Shown here one piece after another: positions 54,751 to 61,758 of a DNA stretch of 64,000 nt. Position 1 is the first letter of the stretch, and every line of letters begins with the position of its first letter. This DNA is from an uncultured Mucilaginibacter sp. (GTDB lineage Bacteria; Bacteroidota; Bacteroidia; Sphingobacteriales; Sphingobacteriaceae), in assembly GCA_903864275.1 (NCBI GenBank), contig CAIPFE010000015.1:124001-188000 (forward strand). Direction: 5' to 3'. The position numbers and the translations under genes are program-made. A model generated the notes under the pieces. It worked only from the letters and a program-made list of their open reading frames with translations, made no database searches and had not been told where the DNA came from.

Positions 54751-54801
54751 ATTTATTTAGCTTTTGTTGCATTTCTTAATTGAACTTACTAAGTACAATA
54801 T

Positions 54802-54835
54802 TTCGCCTTTGTTGGTGTTTTCACCAACAAACCGC
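54802..54835. repeat. REP-like hairpin, left copy
   Basis: Contains gttggtgttttcaccaac, a 7-base stem with TTTT loop. The 34 bases recur at 58540-58573 with one difference, in the same direction. No gene is supported in 54690-55100, which holds this hairpin and the repeat at 54881. Confidence 0.75.
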
Positions 54836-54880
54836 AATGCCTCCCTACCCCTTGATTTTGAAGAACTACAGCCTGGCCGG

Positions 54881-54935
54881 CCTATATAAAGGTTACTTAG
54901 CATTTGGGCTACAAGCCGGGAGGCTTGCGGCAGCA
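54881..54935 (+). repeat. Partial copy of the element at 56914-57054
   Basis: ggttacttagcatttgggct and the following acaagccgggaggcttgcgg align base for base with 57001-57055, exactly 2120 bases away, in direct orientation, flanking the DUF262 gene. Confidence 0.75.
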
Positions 54936-55100
54936 TGGGGGAAAGAACGGGCTACAAGCGAGGACGTGGCAGCATCAGGGGGCTGCAGATAGCGATAAAA
55001 CCTAATTGCTATTAGCTAATGTGCAAATCAATAAACTGCAAATTCTTTTATGAAATATAAATTTCAGATATTGTAGGTTTTAAAATAAACCTTGTTAACA

Positions 55101-56858
55101 ATGGATGTCACAAAAAAACTTATAATTCGCCCAGAGACCGTTGAAACGATTTTTGATTATTACCAAAAAGAAAAGTTACTAGTTAATAGAAGGTATCAGC
55201 GAAAGCTAGTCTGGACGTTAGATGAAAAGGAAAACTTTATAGATTCTCTTTCGCTCAGTTATCCGGTACCACTATTCCTAGTAGCAGAAATAATGTATAA
55301 AGGTGATACGATAATAGAGATAATAGATGGCATGCAAAGATTGAACGCTATTACATCTTTTATTGAGGGAGAGTTTCCTCTCCACGGACGTTTTTTTGAT
55401 TTGGAAACGATTGCCGAAACAAAATATCTCCTAGATAAGGGATATTTAAAGCAAAAACAGCCCAAATTGAATAGAGAACTCTGCAAAAATATTGCGAGTT
55501 ATCAATTACCTCTTTCGGTATCTATCTTCAACGAAGAGTCAGCGATTGATGATATTTTTAAAAGGATTAATTCAAACGGAAAACATCTATCAAGTCAAGA
55601 ATTAAGGCAAGCGGGCTCGACTAGTACATTTGGGCGGATAGTGAGGAAATTATCGGAAAATATAAGGGGAGACGTGTCGCATTCTGATCGACTCACCCTT
55701 AATAATATGAAAAAAATATCCATTAACAATACGCAGCTAAGTTATGGTATTAACATGGGGGGGATTTTTTGGCGGAAGCATGGGATAATCACCAATGAAA
55801 ATCTTAGAGGGTCTAGAGACGAAGAATTGATTGCTAACTTATTAAGCGCGATTTTAATAAAGCCGACACCCGCGGCCACGTCGAACAATTTAAACAAATT
55901 TTACGATGGAGATATCGAAATCGAAAATGAGATAAGAAAACTAGGAGAACAATATATCGTAGCGATGTTCGAGGCAGTTTTTAGCGCCATTAGACAAACT
56001 TTTGAATCAACTCGGAGTTCTTTTAGCAAAATCGTTTTCCACGAAAAAACTGAATATGTTAATCGGTCATTTCAGGTTTTTTTTATTGCCTTTTACGAAT
56101 TGCTAGTGAAAGAGGAATTAAAAATAGTGAATTATGCAAAGATGGCGACTTATCTTGAGGGTAAAGGGGATAAATATTTAACGGCGCACGCGGAATTTTA
56201 TAATTTATCCAAGCAAAGAGAGGAAGGTATAGAAATCGTAAAAGGCCTAATCCGACAATTTTTTGTTAAGCGAAAAGAAAACGATCCGGCATTAAATAAT
56301 GGAGTCATCAAGTTAGAAACATTATTAGGCTCTTCTGAAACTGAAGGCACAAATTATGATTTCAAAATTGGTTTGCATAGAATGGATCAAAAAGGCTTAT
56401 TTGATGAGCAGTGCTTTGAAAAGGTGTTAAAAACATTAGCCGCAATCGCAAATGCAGGCAAGGAAAGTATTGGTTATGTCGTTATTGGAGTAGCAGATAA
56501 TGTTAGCGCTGCTAAAATCCATGATAACCATTACAACACTAAATCAACAGCTTACAAAAACTTTTTTGTGACGGGGATTCAGTGTGAAGCAAATAAATAT
56601 AAAACCCATGATGATTACATAAGGAACATCGCAAATAGGATTAAAACCTCAAAACTTTCCCCATCAAAATATAAAGATCAAATCCTTAGAAACCTGGATT
56701 ATTTCAACTATTACGATAAAGCTATTTTAATATTTAGAATCGAAACTGATAAGGAACCTGTTAAATATGGAGATCGTTTTTTTGAAAGGCAAGGCACGAG
56801 CACCGTTGAAATTGATAAAGATAAAGAAGCAAGCGTTTGGCAACGAATCTTATTGTAA
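55101..56858 (+). CDS. DUF262 (GmrSD-like) protein fused to AlbA_2/Schlafen domain
   Basis: 585 residues from ATG 55101. Residues 1-175 are a DUF262 domain: YQRKLVW (32-38), IIEIIDGMQRL (71-81, the DGQQR-type motif with Met), and FKRINSNGKHLSSQELR (153-169). The middle is helical. Instead of the DUF1524 HNH nuclease common after DUF262, residues about 408-570 look like an AlbA_2 (Schlafen-type) domain: TEGTNYDFK, LAAIANAGKESIGYVVIGVA (446-465), FERQGTSTVEI. Both domain types occur in phage-defence proteins. The gene is AT-rich and flanked by repeats, pointing to transfer. The C-terminal domain call is by eye and needs a profile check. Confidence 0.7.
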   Translation: MDVTKKLIIRPETVETIFDYYQKEKLLVNRRYQRKLVWTLDEKENFIDSLSLSYPVPLFLVAEIMYKGDTIIEIIDGMQRLNAITSFIEGEFPLHGRFFDLETIAETKYLLDKGYLKQKQPKLNRELCKNIASYQLPLSVSIFNEESAIDDIFKRINSNGKHLSSQELRQAGSTSTFGRIVRKLSENIRGDVSHSDRLTLNNMKKISINNTQLSYGINMGGIFWRKHGIITNENLRGSRDEELIANLLSAILIKPTPAATSNNLNKFYDGDIEIENEIRKLGEQYIVAMFEAVFSAIRQTFESTRSSFSKIVFHEKTEYVNRSFQVFFIAFYELLVKEELKIVNYAKMATYLEGKGDKYLTAHAEFYNLSKQREEGIEIVKGLIRQFFVKRKENDPALNNGVIKLETLLGSSETEGTNYDFKIGLHRMDQKGLFDEQCFEKVLKTLAAIANAGKESIGYVVIGVADNVSAAKIHDNHYNTKSTAYKNFFVTGIQCEANKYKTHDDYIRNIANRIKTSKLSPSKYKDQILRNLDYFNYYDKAILIFRIETDKEPVKYGDRFFERQGTSTVEIDKDKEASVWQRILL

Positions 56859-56913
56859 GTGTAACTAACGTTAGTATCCGGCTTTTTAAATTAGTTAATA
56901 TATTTTCCCCCCA

Positions 56914-57054
56914 GCTGCCGCAAGCCTCCCGGCTTGTGGCCCGCTGACAGATAATGAACTATGTCTATCCTGCGATATTGGGAAACTTGAGCATGGTCAA
57001 CCTGTATTGCGGCTACTTAGCATGCGGGCCACAAGCCGGGAGGCTTGCGGCAGC
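56914..57054. repeat. MITE-like element with 31-base perfect inverted repeats
   Basis: Left arm 56914-56944 (starts gctgccgcaagcctcccggc), right arm 57024-57054, perfect complements; 79 bases between. Each arm also holds a smaller hairpin (gcaagcc/ggcttg). Too short to code a transposase. Confidence 0.8.
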
Positions 57055-57118
57055 GAAAAAATTGCTTGCGGGAGCAGGGAAAAATAGTTGTCAAAACCTA
57101 AAAAGGCATCGTATAAAT

Positions 57119-57973
57119 TCATCTTTTAAACAGTTTGCTTTTTACGATTTTGCCTTCTTTTTTTGCACGATAATAAAGTGCTATTCCAATAAGCAATAAA
57201 AAAGATGCTGTAAAAATTGAACCCTCAATTCCAACTGCACCACCTGTTAATAGTTCAGGACCATTAAATTTTGATTGAATGATACTGCCCATATCATTTA
57301 ACCCTGTAAGATTTGAGCCATAAAAAGGCTGAGAAAAATTCCAACCTAAATGGAAGAAAAAAGGCAACCATATTCTTTTAGTATAAATAAACATCATCGC
57401 CATACTAAACCCCCAAATTAAATAAAAAAAGAAACTAAATAGGTTGGAATTAGGATTAAAAATATGCTGAAGCTCTACTAACATTCCAATAACAAGGGTT
57501 AGATTAGTCCCTAACCAATTTTCACAGACCCTTATTATTAATCCTCTATGAAATAAGTCTTCAACTAAGGCCGCAACCATTAATAGCGTAAAAAATTTTA
57601 TGGAGTAGTGAGTTGTTGTAATACTAATAGCCTGATAGTACCCTAATAAGTATAAAATGAAAATAGATAATGAAATTGTAAAAAAACCAAAGAAAAACCC
57701 TCCAAACATTTCTTTGGGTAAATATTTTATGGATAGTTCTGTTATTTTTCTTTTATCATACAAACGGAATAAATAGTAATAAGCGGCTAATAAAACTATA
57801 AAAGAAACACAGTGAATAATTGGGTTGGCAATACTTTTATCTTGAATAATGCTATAAAAAAATGGTTTTAATAAAAAGTTTTGAATTAATACAAATAGAG
57901 AAAAACAGACGACAATTCCAACGATAATTTTTGTTATTGGAAAATGCAGCACTCTTTTGATAGTTACATTCAT
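57119..57973 (-). CDS. CPBP-family intramembrane metalloprotease
   Basis: 284 residues, about eight membrane helices. Motif 1 is VEDLFHRG (Glu138, Asp139, Arg143): the usual EExxxR has Asp in the second place. His170 follows in VELQH, and motif HxxxN is seen at His208-Asn212. These are the Rce1-like metal ligands. Members process prenylated proteins in eukaryotes and are linked with bacteriocin immunity or membrane signalling in bacteria. Low GC, inside the repeat-bounded island, divergent from an HxlR regulator. Confidence 0.82.
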   Translation of the reverse strand: MNVTIKRVLHFPITKIIVGIVVCFSLFVLIQNFLLKPFFYSIIQDKSIANPIIHCVSFIVLLAAYYYLFRLYDKRKITELSIKYLPKEMFGGFFFGFFTISLSIFILYLLGYYQAISITTTHYSIKFFTLLMVAALVEDLFHRGLIIRVCENWLGTNLTLVIGMLVELQHIFNPNSNLFSFFFYLIWGFSMAMMFIYTKRIWLPFFFHLGWNFSQPFYGSNLTGLNDMGSIIQSKFNGPELLTGGAVGIEGSIFTASFLLLIGIALYYRAKKEGKIVKSKLFKR

Positions 57974-58092
57974 TATTTAAAGTTTTTGCAAATAAAAGTA
58001 TTTAATACCTTTACAGCAAGTACATACAATAAAGTAGGCTACATACTAAAAAGATAGCGAATTTGATTATCAATGGTTTAAATTTTAAAAAA

Positions 58093-58413
58093 ATGAAAAC
58101 AAATGTTAAAAAGGCATATTGTGCTGTCGATTATGCTTTTCAGCGAATAGGTGGAAAGTATAAAGGTCGAATTTTATGGGTACTTAGAGAAGGTTGTCTC
58201 AGGTATGGAGAGTTAAACAGAGCTGTGGTTGGGATAACTCCAAAAATGCTAACCCAAACATTAAAAGAATTAGAATCAGATGGGCTAATTGTCAGAAAAG
58301 TTTATTTAGAAGTTCCACCAAAAGTTGAATATTCACTTACCGATACAGGAATGGAATTAATTCCTTTTATCAATCAAATGAGAAGTTGGGGAGAAAAACA
58401 AATGTCAGCATGA
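58093..58413 (+). CDS. HxlR-family transcriptional regulator
   Basis: About 106 residues from ATG 58093; an earlier ATG at 58063 adds residues of lysine-rich leader. Winged-helix HxlR domain: YCAVDYAFQRIGGKYKGRIL with the conserved N-terminal Cys, RYGELNRAVVGITPKMLTQT, and the wing PPKVEYSLTDTG. Members respond to thiol or aldehyde stress and commonly act on a divergent neighbour, here the CPBP gene 119 bases away. Confidence 0.88.
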   Translation: MKTNVKKAYCAVDYAFQRIGGKYKGRILWVLREGCLRYGELNRAVVGITPKMLTQTLKELESDGLIVRKVYLEVPPKVEYSLTDTGMELIPFINQMRSWGEKQMSA

Positions 58414-58424
58414 AGATTTCGCTC

Positions 58425-58465
58425 AAACTGACCACCTGATTCCGGTTTAAAGTGACCATTCCGCC
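58425..58465. repeat. Remnant resembling an IS end with two internal repeats
   Basis: ctgaccacctgattccggtt and agtgaccattccgccggtt share a GACCA...TTCCG core about 20 bases apart, the arrangement I associate with IS21-family ends. No istA/istB is present, so it would be a leftover. Confidence 0.3.
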
Positions 58466-58573
58466 GGTTCAAGTGTCCCACTTGAACCCAAACCGCTGTC
58501 AGCGTCCCGCTGACGAATCCCAATGAGTGCATGGCGCTTTTCGCCTTAGTTGGTGTTTTCACCAACAAACCGC
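58466..58573. repeat. Cluster of four back-to-back hairpins
   Basis: Perfect stems in a row: ggttcaagtg/cacttgaacc (58466-58488, 3-base loop), gtcagcg/cgctgac (58498-58514), ggcg/cgcc (58533-58545), gttggtg/caccaac (58549-58566). The last is the right copy of the repeat at 54802. With the remnant before it and the hicAB control region after it, this accounts for the 384-base gap 58414-58797. Confidence 0.75.
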
Positions 58574-58636
58574 CTCCCCGCTGACAGGTAGCCCGCTATA
58601 CAGTGATTATTTTCCGATCAAAAGTTATAATTTAAA

Positions 58637-58661
58637 ATTGCAACTAAAATTTAGTTGCAAT
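58637..58661. promoter_or_regulatory. Perfect 12-base palindrome, probable HicB operator
   Basis: ATTGCAACTAAA (58637-58648) and TTTAGTTGCAAT (58650-58661) with one base between. It covers the -33 TTG of the hicA promoter. HicB here ends in a ribbon-helix-helix region, which binds such palindromes as a dimer pair. Confidence 0.65.
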
Positions 58662-58685
58662 ATCTTGAAATAGCTATTATATTTG
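58655..58685 (+). promoter_or_regulatory. Promoter for hicAB
   Basis: TTG (58655-58657), 20-base spacer, TATATTTG (58678-58685). Fits the Bacteroidota consensus; leader of about 105 bases to hicA. Confidence 0.65.
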
Positions 58686-58797
58686 TAAACCATTAGTTTG
58701 AAAAGATGAACCTTTTACTTATCCGCCAAAGTAGTTTGTACAATTAAAGGATAATTGTTTATGAAAAATCGCGATAAAAAATCAAAGACAATTAAAC

Positions 58798-59061
58798 ATG
58801 TCGGGCAAAGAAAAATTAGTTAATCGCTTGTTAACTATTCCCAAAGACTTTACCTGGGAAGAATTAACTAAAGTATTAAACTTATTCACCTTTGGGGAAG
58901 TAAAAGGCGGCAAAACAGGAGGATCGAGAAGAAGGTTTGTTGACGAAAAAAAGAACATTATAACATTGCATAAACCACACCCGGCGAATATTGTTAAAAC
59001 TTATGCTATCCGCCAGGTAATTGATGAACTAAAAAAATACGGGTACATTAAAGATGAATGA
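58798..59061 (+). CDS. hicA: HicA-family toxin
   Basis: 87 residues, dsRBD-like HicA mRNA endonuclease. GGKTGGSRRRFVDEKKNIITL and HKPHPANIVKTYAIRQVI fit the family. The catalytic His of the usual GSHxxF motif is replaced by Arg (GSRRRF); I recall this variant in other Bacteroidota, so activity is not excluded. The stop overlaps the hicB start by 8 bases. Confidence 0.88.
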   Translation: MSGKEKLVNRLLTIPKDFTWEELTKVLNLFTFGEVKGGKTGGSRRRFVDEKKNIITLHKPHPANIVKTYAIRQVIDELKKYGYIKDE

Positions 59062-59443
59062 TATTTTGCAATACAAAAACTACTACGCATCGATACATTT
59101 TAGTGCGGGTGACGAAGTATTTTATGGGAAATTACTCGGCATAAATGATTTGGTTAATTTCGAGGGCTTATCGGTAAAAGAACTAAAAAAAGCCTTTAAA
59201 GAAGCTGTTGACGACTACCTGGAGTTATGTACGGAGATTGGCAAAGTGCCGGAAAAAACCTATAAGGGGACATTTAATGTGAGGGTGCCTGTAACATTAC
59301 ATAAAGAAGCATCGTTGTTTGCGGCTGTTCATAACATCACCTTAAATGAGTTTGTAAAAACCGCGCTTGCGTTTACGCTGCAAAGGCCTGAAGAAGTTAA
59401 CCGGCTTATAGACAACGATGATCAGTTAATACAGGCAGTTTAG
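59054..59443 (+). CDS. hicB: HicB-family antitoxin
   Basis: 129 residues: N-terminal HicB fold (YYASIHFSAGDEVFYGKLLG) that would cover HicA, and a C-terminal ribbon-helix-helix (FNVRVPVTLHKEASLFAA) that binds DNA. Coupled to hicA by an 8-base overlap. It should repress the pair through the palindrome at 58637-58661. Confidence 0.9.
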   Translation: MNDILQYKNYYASIHFSAGDEVFYGKLLGINDLVNFEGLSVKELKKAFKEAVDDYLELCTEIGKVPEKTYKGTFNVRVPVTLHKEASLFAAVHNITLNEFVKTALAFTLQRPEEVNRLIDNDDQLIQAV

Positions 59444-59485
59444 GCTCCCCTTTTGCCCTGCATGCTTGCGCCCAATGTTATTAAG

Positions 59486-59704
59486 TTAACGTGAGTTCGA
59501 CGTAAGAAAATCTGTGCCCCATAGGGGCTACCCGTTTGTAGAATTGATTCCACCCTTATGTTTTGCCCCGTCAGGGGGTTACCCAATTCGCGAAGGGTAA
59601 CCCCTGACGGGGCAATTTTGCTTGGTTATTTCTTTTCTACAAACGGGTAACCCCTACGGGGCATATTGCAACGGCATTCAATTCTTATATCGAACTCACG
59701 TTAA
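59486..59704. mobile_element. MITE-like element with TTAA ends and three nested palindromes
   Basis: Outer arms cgtgagttcga (59490-59500) and tcgaactcacg (59690-59700), each followed on the outside by TTAA (59486-59489 and 59701-59704), which may be the target duplication. A second tier pairs ggggctacccgtttgtagaa with ttctacaaacgggtaacccc; the core is gccccgtcagggg / cccctgacggggc around a short loop. No coding potential. With the unit run at 59720-59780 it occupies most of the gap 59444-59901. Confidence 0.75.
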
Positions 59705-59719
59705 GTTAAGGATTTTAAT

Positions 59720-59780
59720 AACGAACACCGAACTCCGAATATCGAATGATGAAGTTAGAAACTTCGAAGTTCGACATTCA
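59720..59780. repeat. Short-unit run (ACCGAACTCCGAATATCGAA)
   Basis: Near-repeats of cgaac(a/t)ccgaa followed by a partial complement (acttcgaagttcgacattc). Lies before the ATPase gene stop. Confidence 0.5.
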
Positions 59781-59901
59781 AAACTGCGAAGCACTCTTGA
59801 ACGCCAAAAAATAAACAATTCGTTCAAAATTCATTATTAATTTCTTCTCTTTTCTCCTTAACTTATTGACATTGTACTTGCGCCAGACCGGGCGTTGTAA
59901 T

Positions 59902-61377
59902 TTAAGCCGGCGCTGCCTTAGTTTTATCATCAATGTCGGTTTGCGACAATGGTGTATTGGTTGGTAGCCTATTGCTGAACTCCCAGGGGACGAAATTTAT
60001 GCAGGCGCTTTTATCATCTGCATATCCGTTTTGGTCAGTTGTCGTTACGTCATTGGTCATTAGTGTATTTCCGCATCCCCCCTCATCTTCATCCCGCACG
60101 TGCGGGATCAAATTTTCACATCCTTCTTCACCTATTTGGTCATTAGTCATTATGTCATTAGTCATTGGATCATGGGCACATCCCCCCTCATCTGCACATC
60201 CGCACATTTGCACATCTGCATCCCGCACGTGCGGGACATTCTGCACATCCGCACATTTATCATCAGCACATCTCAAAAGCCGGTTAACCGTCGCCAGGCC
60301 TATTCCCAACTGTTTGCTGATCTCCCGCTGGCTAAGGCCGGCGGCGGAGAGTTCAGCTATTTTATTGGCAAATTGCCGGCGGCTGATAGCAGTGCGGGTG
60401 AGCAGGTGATGGTGTTCGGCGCTGTAGCCTTCAAATTTAAAATGTAAAAAGGGCCCGGGCTTTTGGATACGGCACAGGCAAACGTTATCGAGGCCATAGC
60501 GCTGAGCGGTGTTGCGCTGTTTTATTTGTTTGAGGTAGCAAAGATCGGGGTTGGCGGTGCTTTTGCCGATGGCAAAGGCGCTGTCGGCAAAGTTGATGAG
60601 CAGCTTGCTGCCGTGCAGGTCGTCGGCGCTGATGGGCTGGGTTGCGTTGCGCCGTTTGGGGGTATGCGCCAGTACCAGGATAGACAGCTTGTGGTCGGTT
60701 TTTAGCGATTTGAGGCTTTTCATCAGCGAAAGCGCCACCACCGAATTTTCGGTGCCGCCGCGCAGGCAGGTAATGTTATCGATAATGAGCACTGTGGCCT
60801 TGGCCACTTGTACTTTATATTCAATGGCGGCAATGAGCAGGTCGTTTTCGTCGACATTAGGCGGCGGGTCCGGGATGAAATTATACTGTGCGCGGTAAAA
60901 GTTATCCGAAAACAGGTGGTCCTCGTCGCCGTTGCTGTAGCGCTGCCCGAACTGGGCTTTGGTCAACTCGAAATCGATATAAAGCACACGGCCGGGCGGC
61001 GCCTGGGAGGTGAAAGGTGCGGTGCCCTGCCCGCGTGCAATGCCCTCGCCGATCTGCACGGCCAGCACCGATTTGCCGATATTGGTATCCGCAAACAGCA
61101 TGCAGAGCTCGCCCTGGTGCCAAAACTCGCCGAACAGCATTTTGCCTTTGGGTTCGCGCCGGGCCAGTTCCAGCCAGCGGTTACCTTTTTCATAGGTAAA
61201 CAGGCGATGGCTGTCTTCGGCACTGGGCAGGCAGCGTTCGGGCTGTTTTTTTCTTTTAGCAGGGCGGTATGGCAGCCCGCGGCTTTCGGCGCGCAATTGT
61301 TCGATGTAGGCCGGGCGTTCGGAAGCTGGCACGAAGGGCTTATTTGGGGTGCTTAACATGATTATAGCGATTACCAC
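59902..61377 (-). CDS. RepA-like AAA ATPase with HTH and repetitive tail
   Basis: 491 residues (the second Met, 61359, may be the start). RecA-type ATPase of the AAA_25/RepA-helicase kind: Walker A ADTNIGKS (96-103), Walker B VLIIDN (196-201), then LSILVLAHTPKRR. After it a helix-turn-helix (345-368, AAGLSQREISKQLGIGLATV). Residues 370-455 are an odd tail with tandem pieces PHVRDADVQMCGCADEGGCA and PHVRDEDEGGC, and MTNDIMTNDQ, coded by low-complexity DNA. Such ATPases with an HTH are common on plasmids and integrative elements; no integrase is visible here. Confidence 0.75.
   Translation of the reverse strand: MVIAIIMLSTPNKPFVPASERPAYIEQLRAESRGLPYRPAKRKKQPERCLPSAEDSHRLFTYEKGNRWLELARREPKGKMLFGEFWHQGELCMLFADTNIGKSVLAVQIGEGIARGQGTAPFTSQAPPGRVLYIDFELTKAQFGQRYSNGDEDHLFSDNFYRAQYNFIPDPPPNVDENDLLIAAIEYKVQVAKATVLIIDNITCLRGGTENSVVALSLMKSLKSLKTDHKLSILVLAHTPKRRNATQPISADDLHGSKLLINFADSAFAIGKSTANPDLCYLKQIKQRNTAQRYGLDNVCLCRIQKPGPFLHFKFEGYSAEHHHLLTRTAISRRQFANKIAELSAAGLSQREISKQLGIGLATVNRLLRCADDKCADVQNVPHVRDADVQMCGCADEGGCAHDPMTNDIMTNDQIGEEGCENLIPHVRDEDEGGCGNTLMTNDVTTTDQNGYADDKSACINFVPWEFSNRLPTNTPLSQTDIDDKTKAAPA
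60040..60290. repeat. Low-complexity unit runs inside the ATPase gene
   Basis: Runs of GTCATTAGTCATTATG and of CACATCTGCACATCCGC units, plus the palindrome cccgcacgtgcggg twice (near 60096 and 60223). They resemble the intergenic unit runs but are read through in frame. Confidence 0.7.
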
Positions 61378-61574
61378 AAATTTAAGTGGCTGCAGCCATT
61401 AATGTGGTGACAGTGTTTTGTCAGTACTTACCTGAAATATGAAATGACTGATTACCAGCGGATAGCATGTATATTGCCGGAAAATGGAGTTTTATAGCCA
61501 TTGATTATCAGTTACTTAGCTGAACCTGGCGATTTATAAAAAAGCAAAGCTGCTGATAATGAGTATGTTTCGCA

Positions 61575-61617
61575 GCGTTCCGGGTGTTCCGCGTGTAAAA
61601 ACGGAACGCCGGAACAC
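61575..61617. repeat. Interleaved inverted repeats upstream of two divergent genes
   Basis: A gcgttccg (61575-61582), B gtgttccg (61584-61591), A' cggaacgc (61602-61609), B' cggaacac (61610-61617). The order A-B-A'-B' can form crossing stems or two alternative hairpins. It lies in the 380-base gap 61378-61758 between the ATPase and AraC-type genes, where I see no other feature. Confidence 0.55.
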
Positions 61618-61758
61618 GTTGCAGCCCTTCGGGACCGAATGCATTTAATCCAAAACCGCACACCCTAACGTCCGTTTCCGTTACAGCGCAAATATTTTAT
61701 CCCGGATAATTTTTTATCCATCAACATGTTATAAGTTTGGCCTGGCGATTGCGTTTAA

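Larger units (their letters stand above)
53706..54789 (-). mobile_element. IS30-family insertion sequence
   Basis: About 1.08 kb. Imperfect terminal inverted repeats: left ttcaactcaccaatgcaaca from 53711, right complement ttgcatttcttaattgaa up to 54784, with possible extension to 53706 and 54789. It encloses one transposase gene whose stop codon lies in the left repeat. I could not settle the target duplication. Confidence 0.75.

Noticed and set aside
54780..54992. 70-codon open frame
   Set aside because: It is read through a hairpin and a repeat copy. Its similarity to the frame at 56954-57199 comes from the shared DNA repeat, not from a conserved gene.
56954..57199. 81-codon open frame
   Set aside because: Starts inside the MITE-like element and runs antisense into the CPBP gene end; repeat-derived.
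57974..58092. HxlR operator in the divergent gap
   Set aside because: gtacatac and gtaggctac look loosely symmetric, but the match is too weak to call a site.
60808..61356. 182-codon plus-strand frame antisense to the ATPase
   Set aside because: Mirror of a GC-rich real gene with intact Walker motifs on the other strand.
59902..61377. Plasmid or integrative element called from the RepA-like ATPase
   Set aside because: No integrase, mobilisation gene, attachment site or clear origin is visible; the ATPase alone is not enough.
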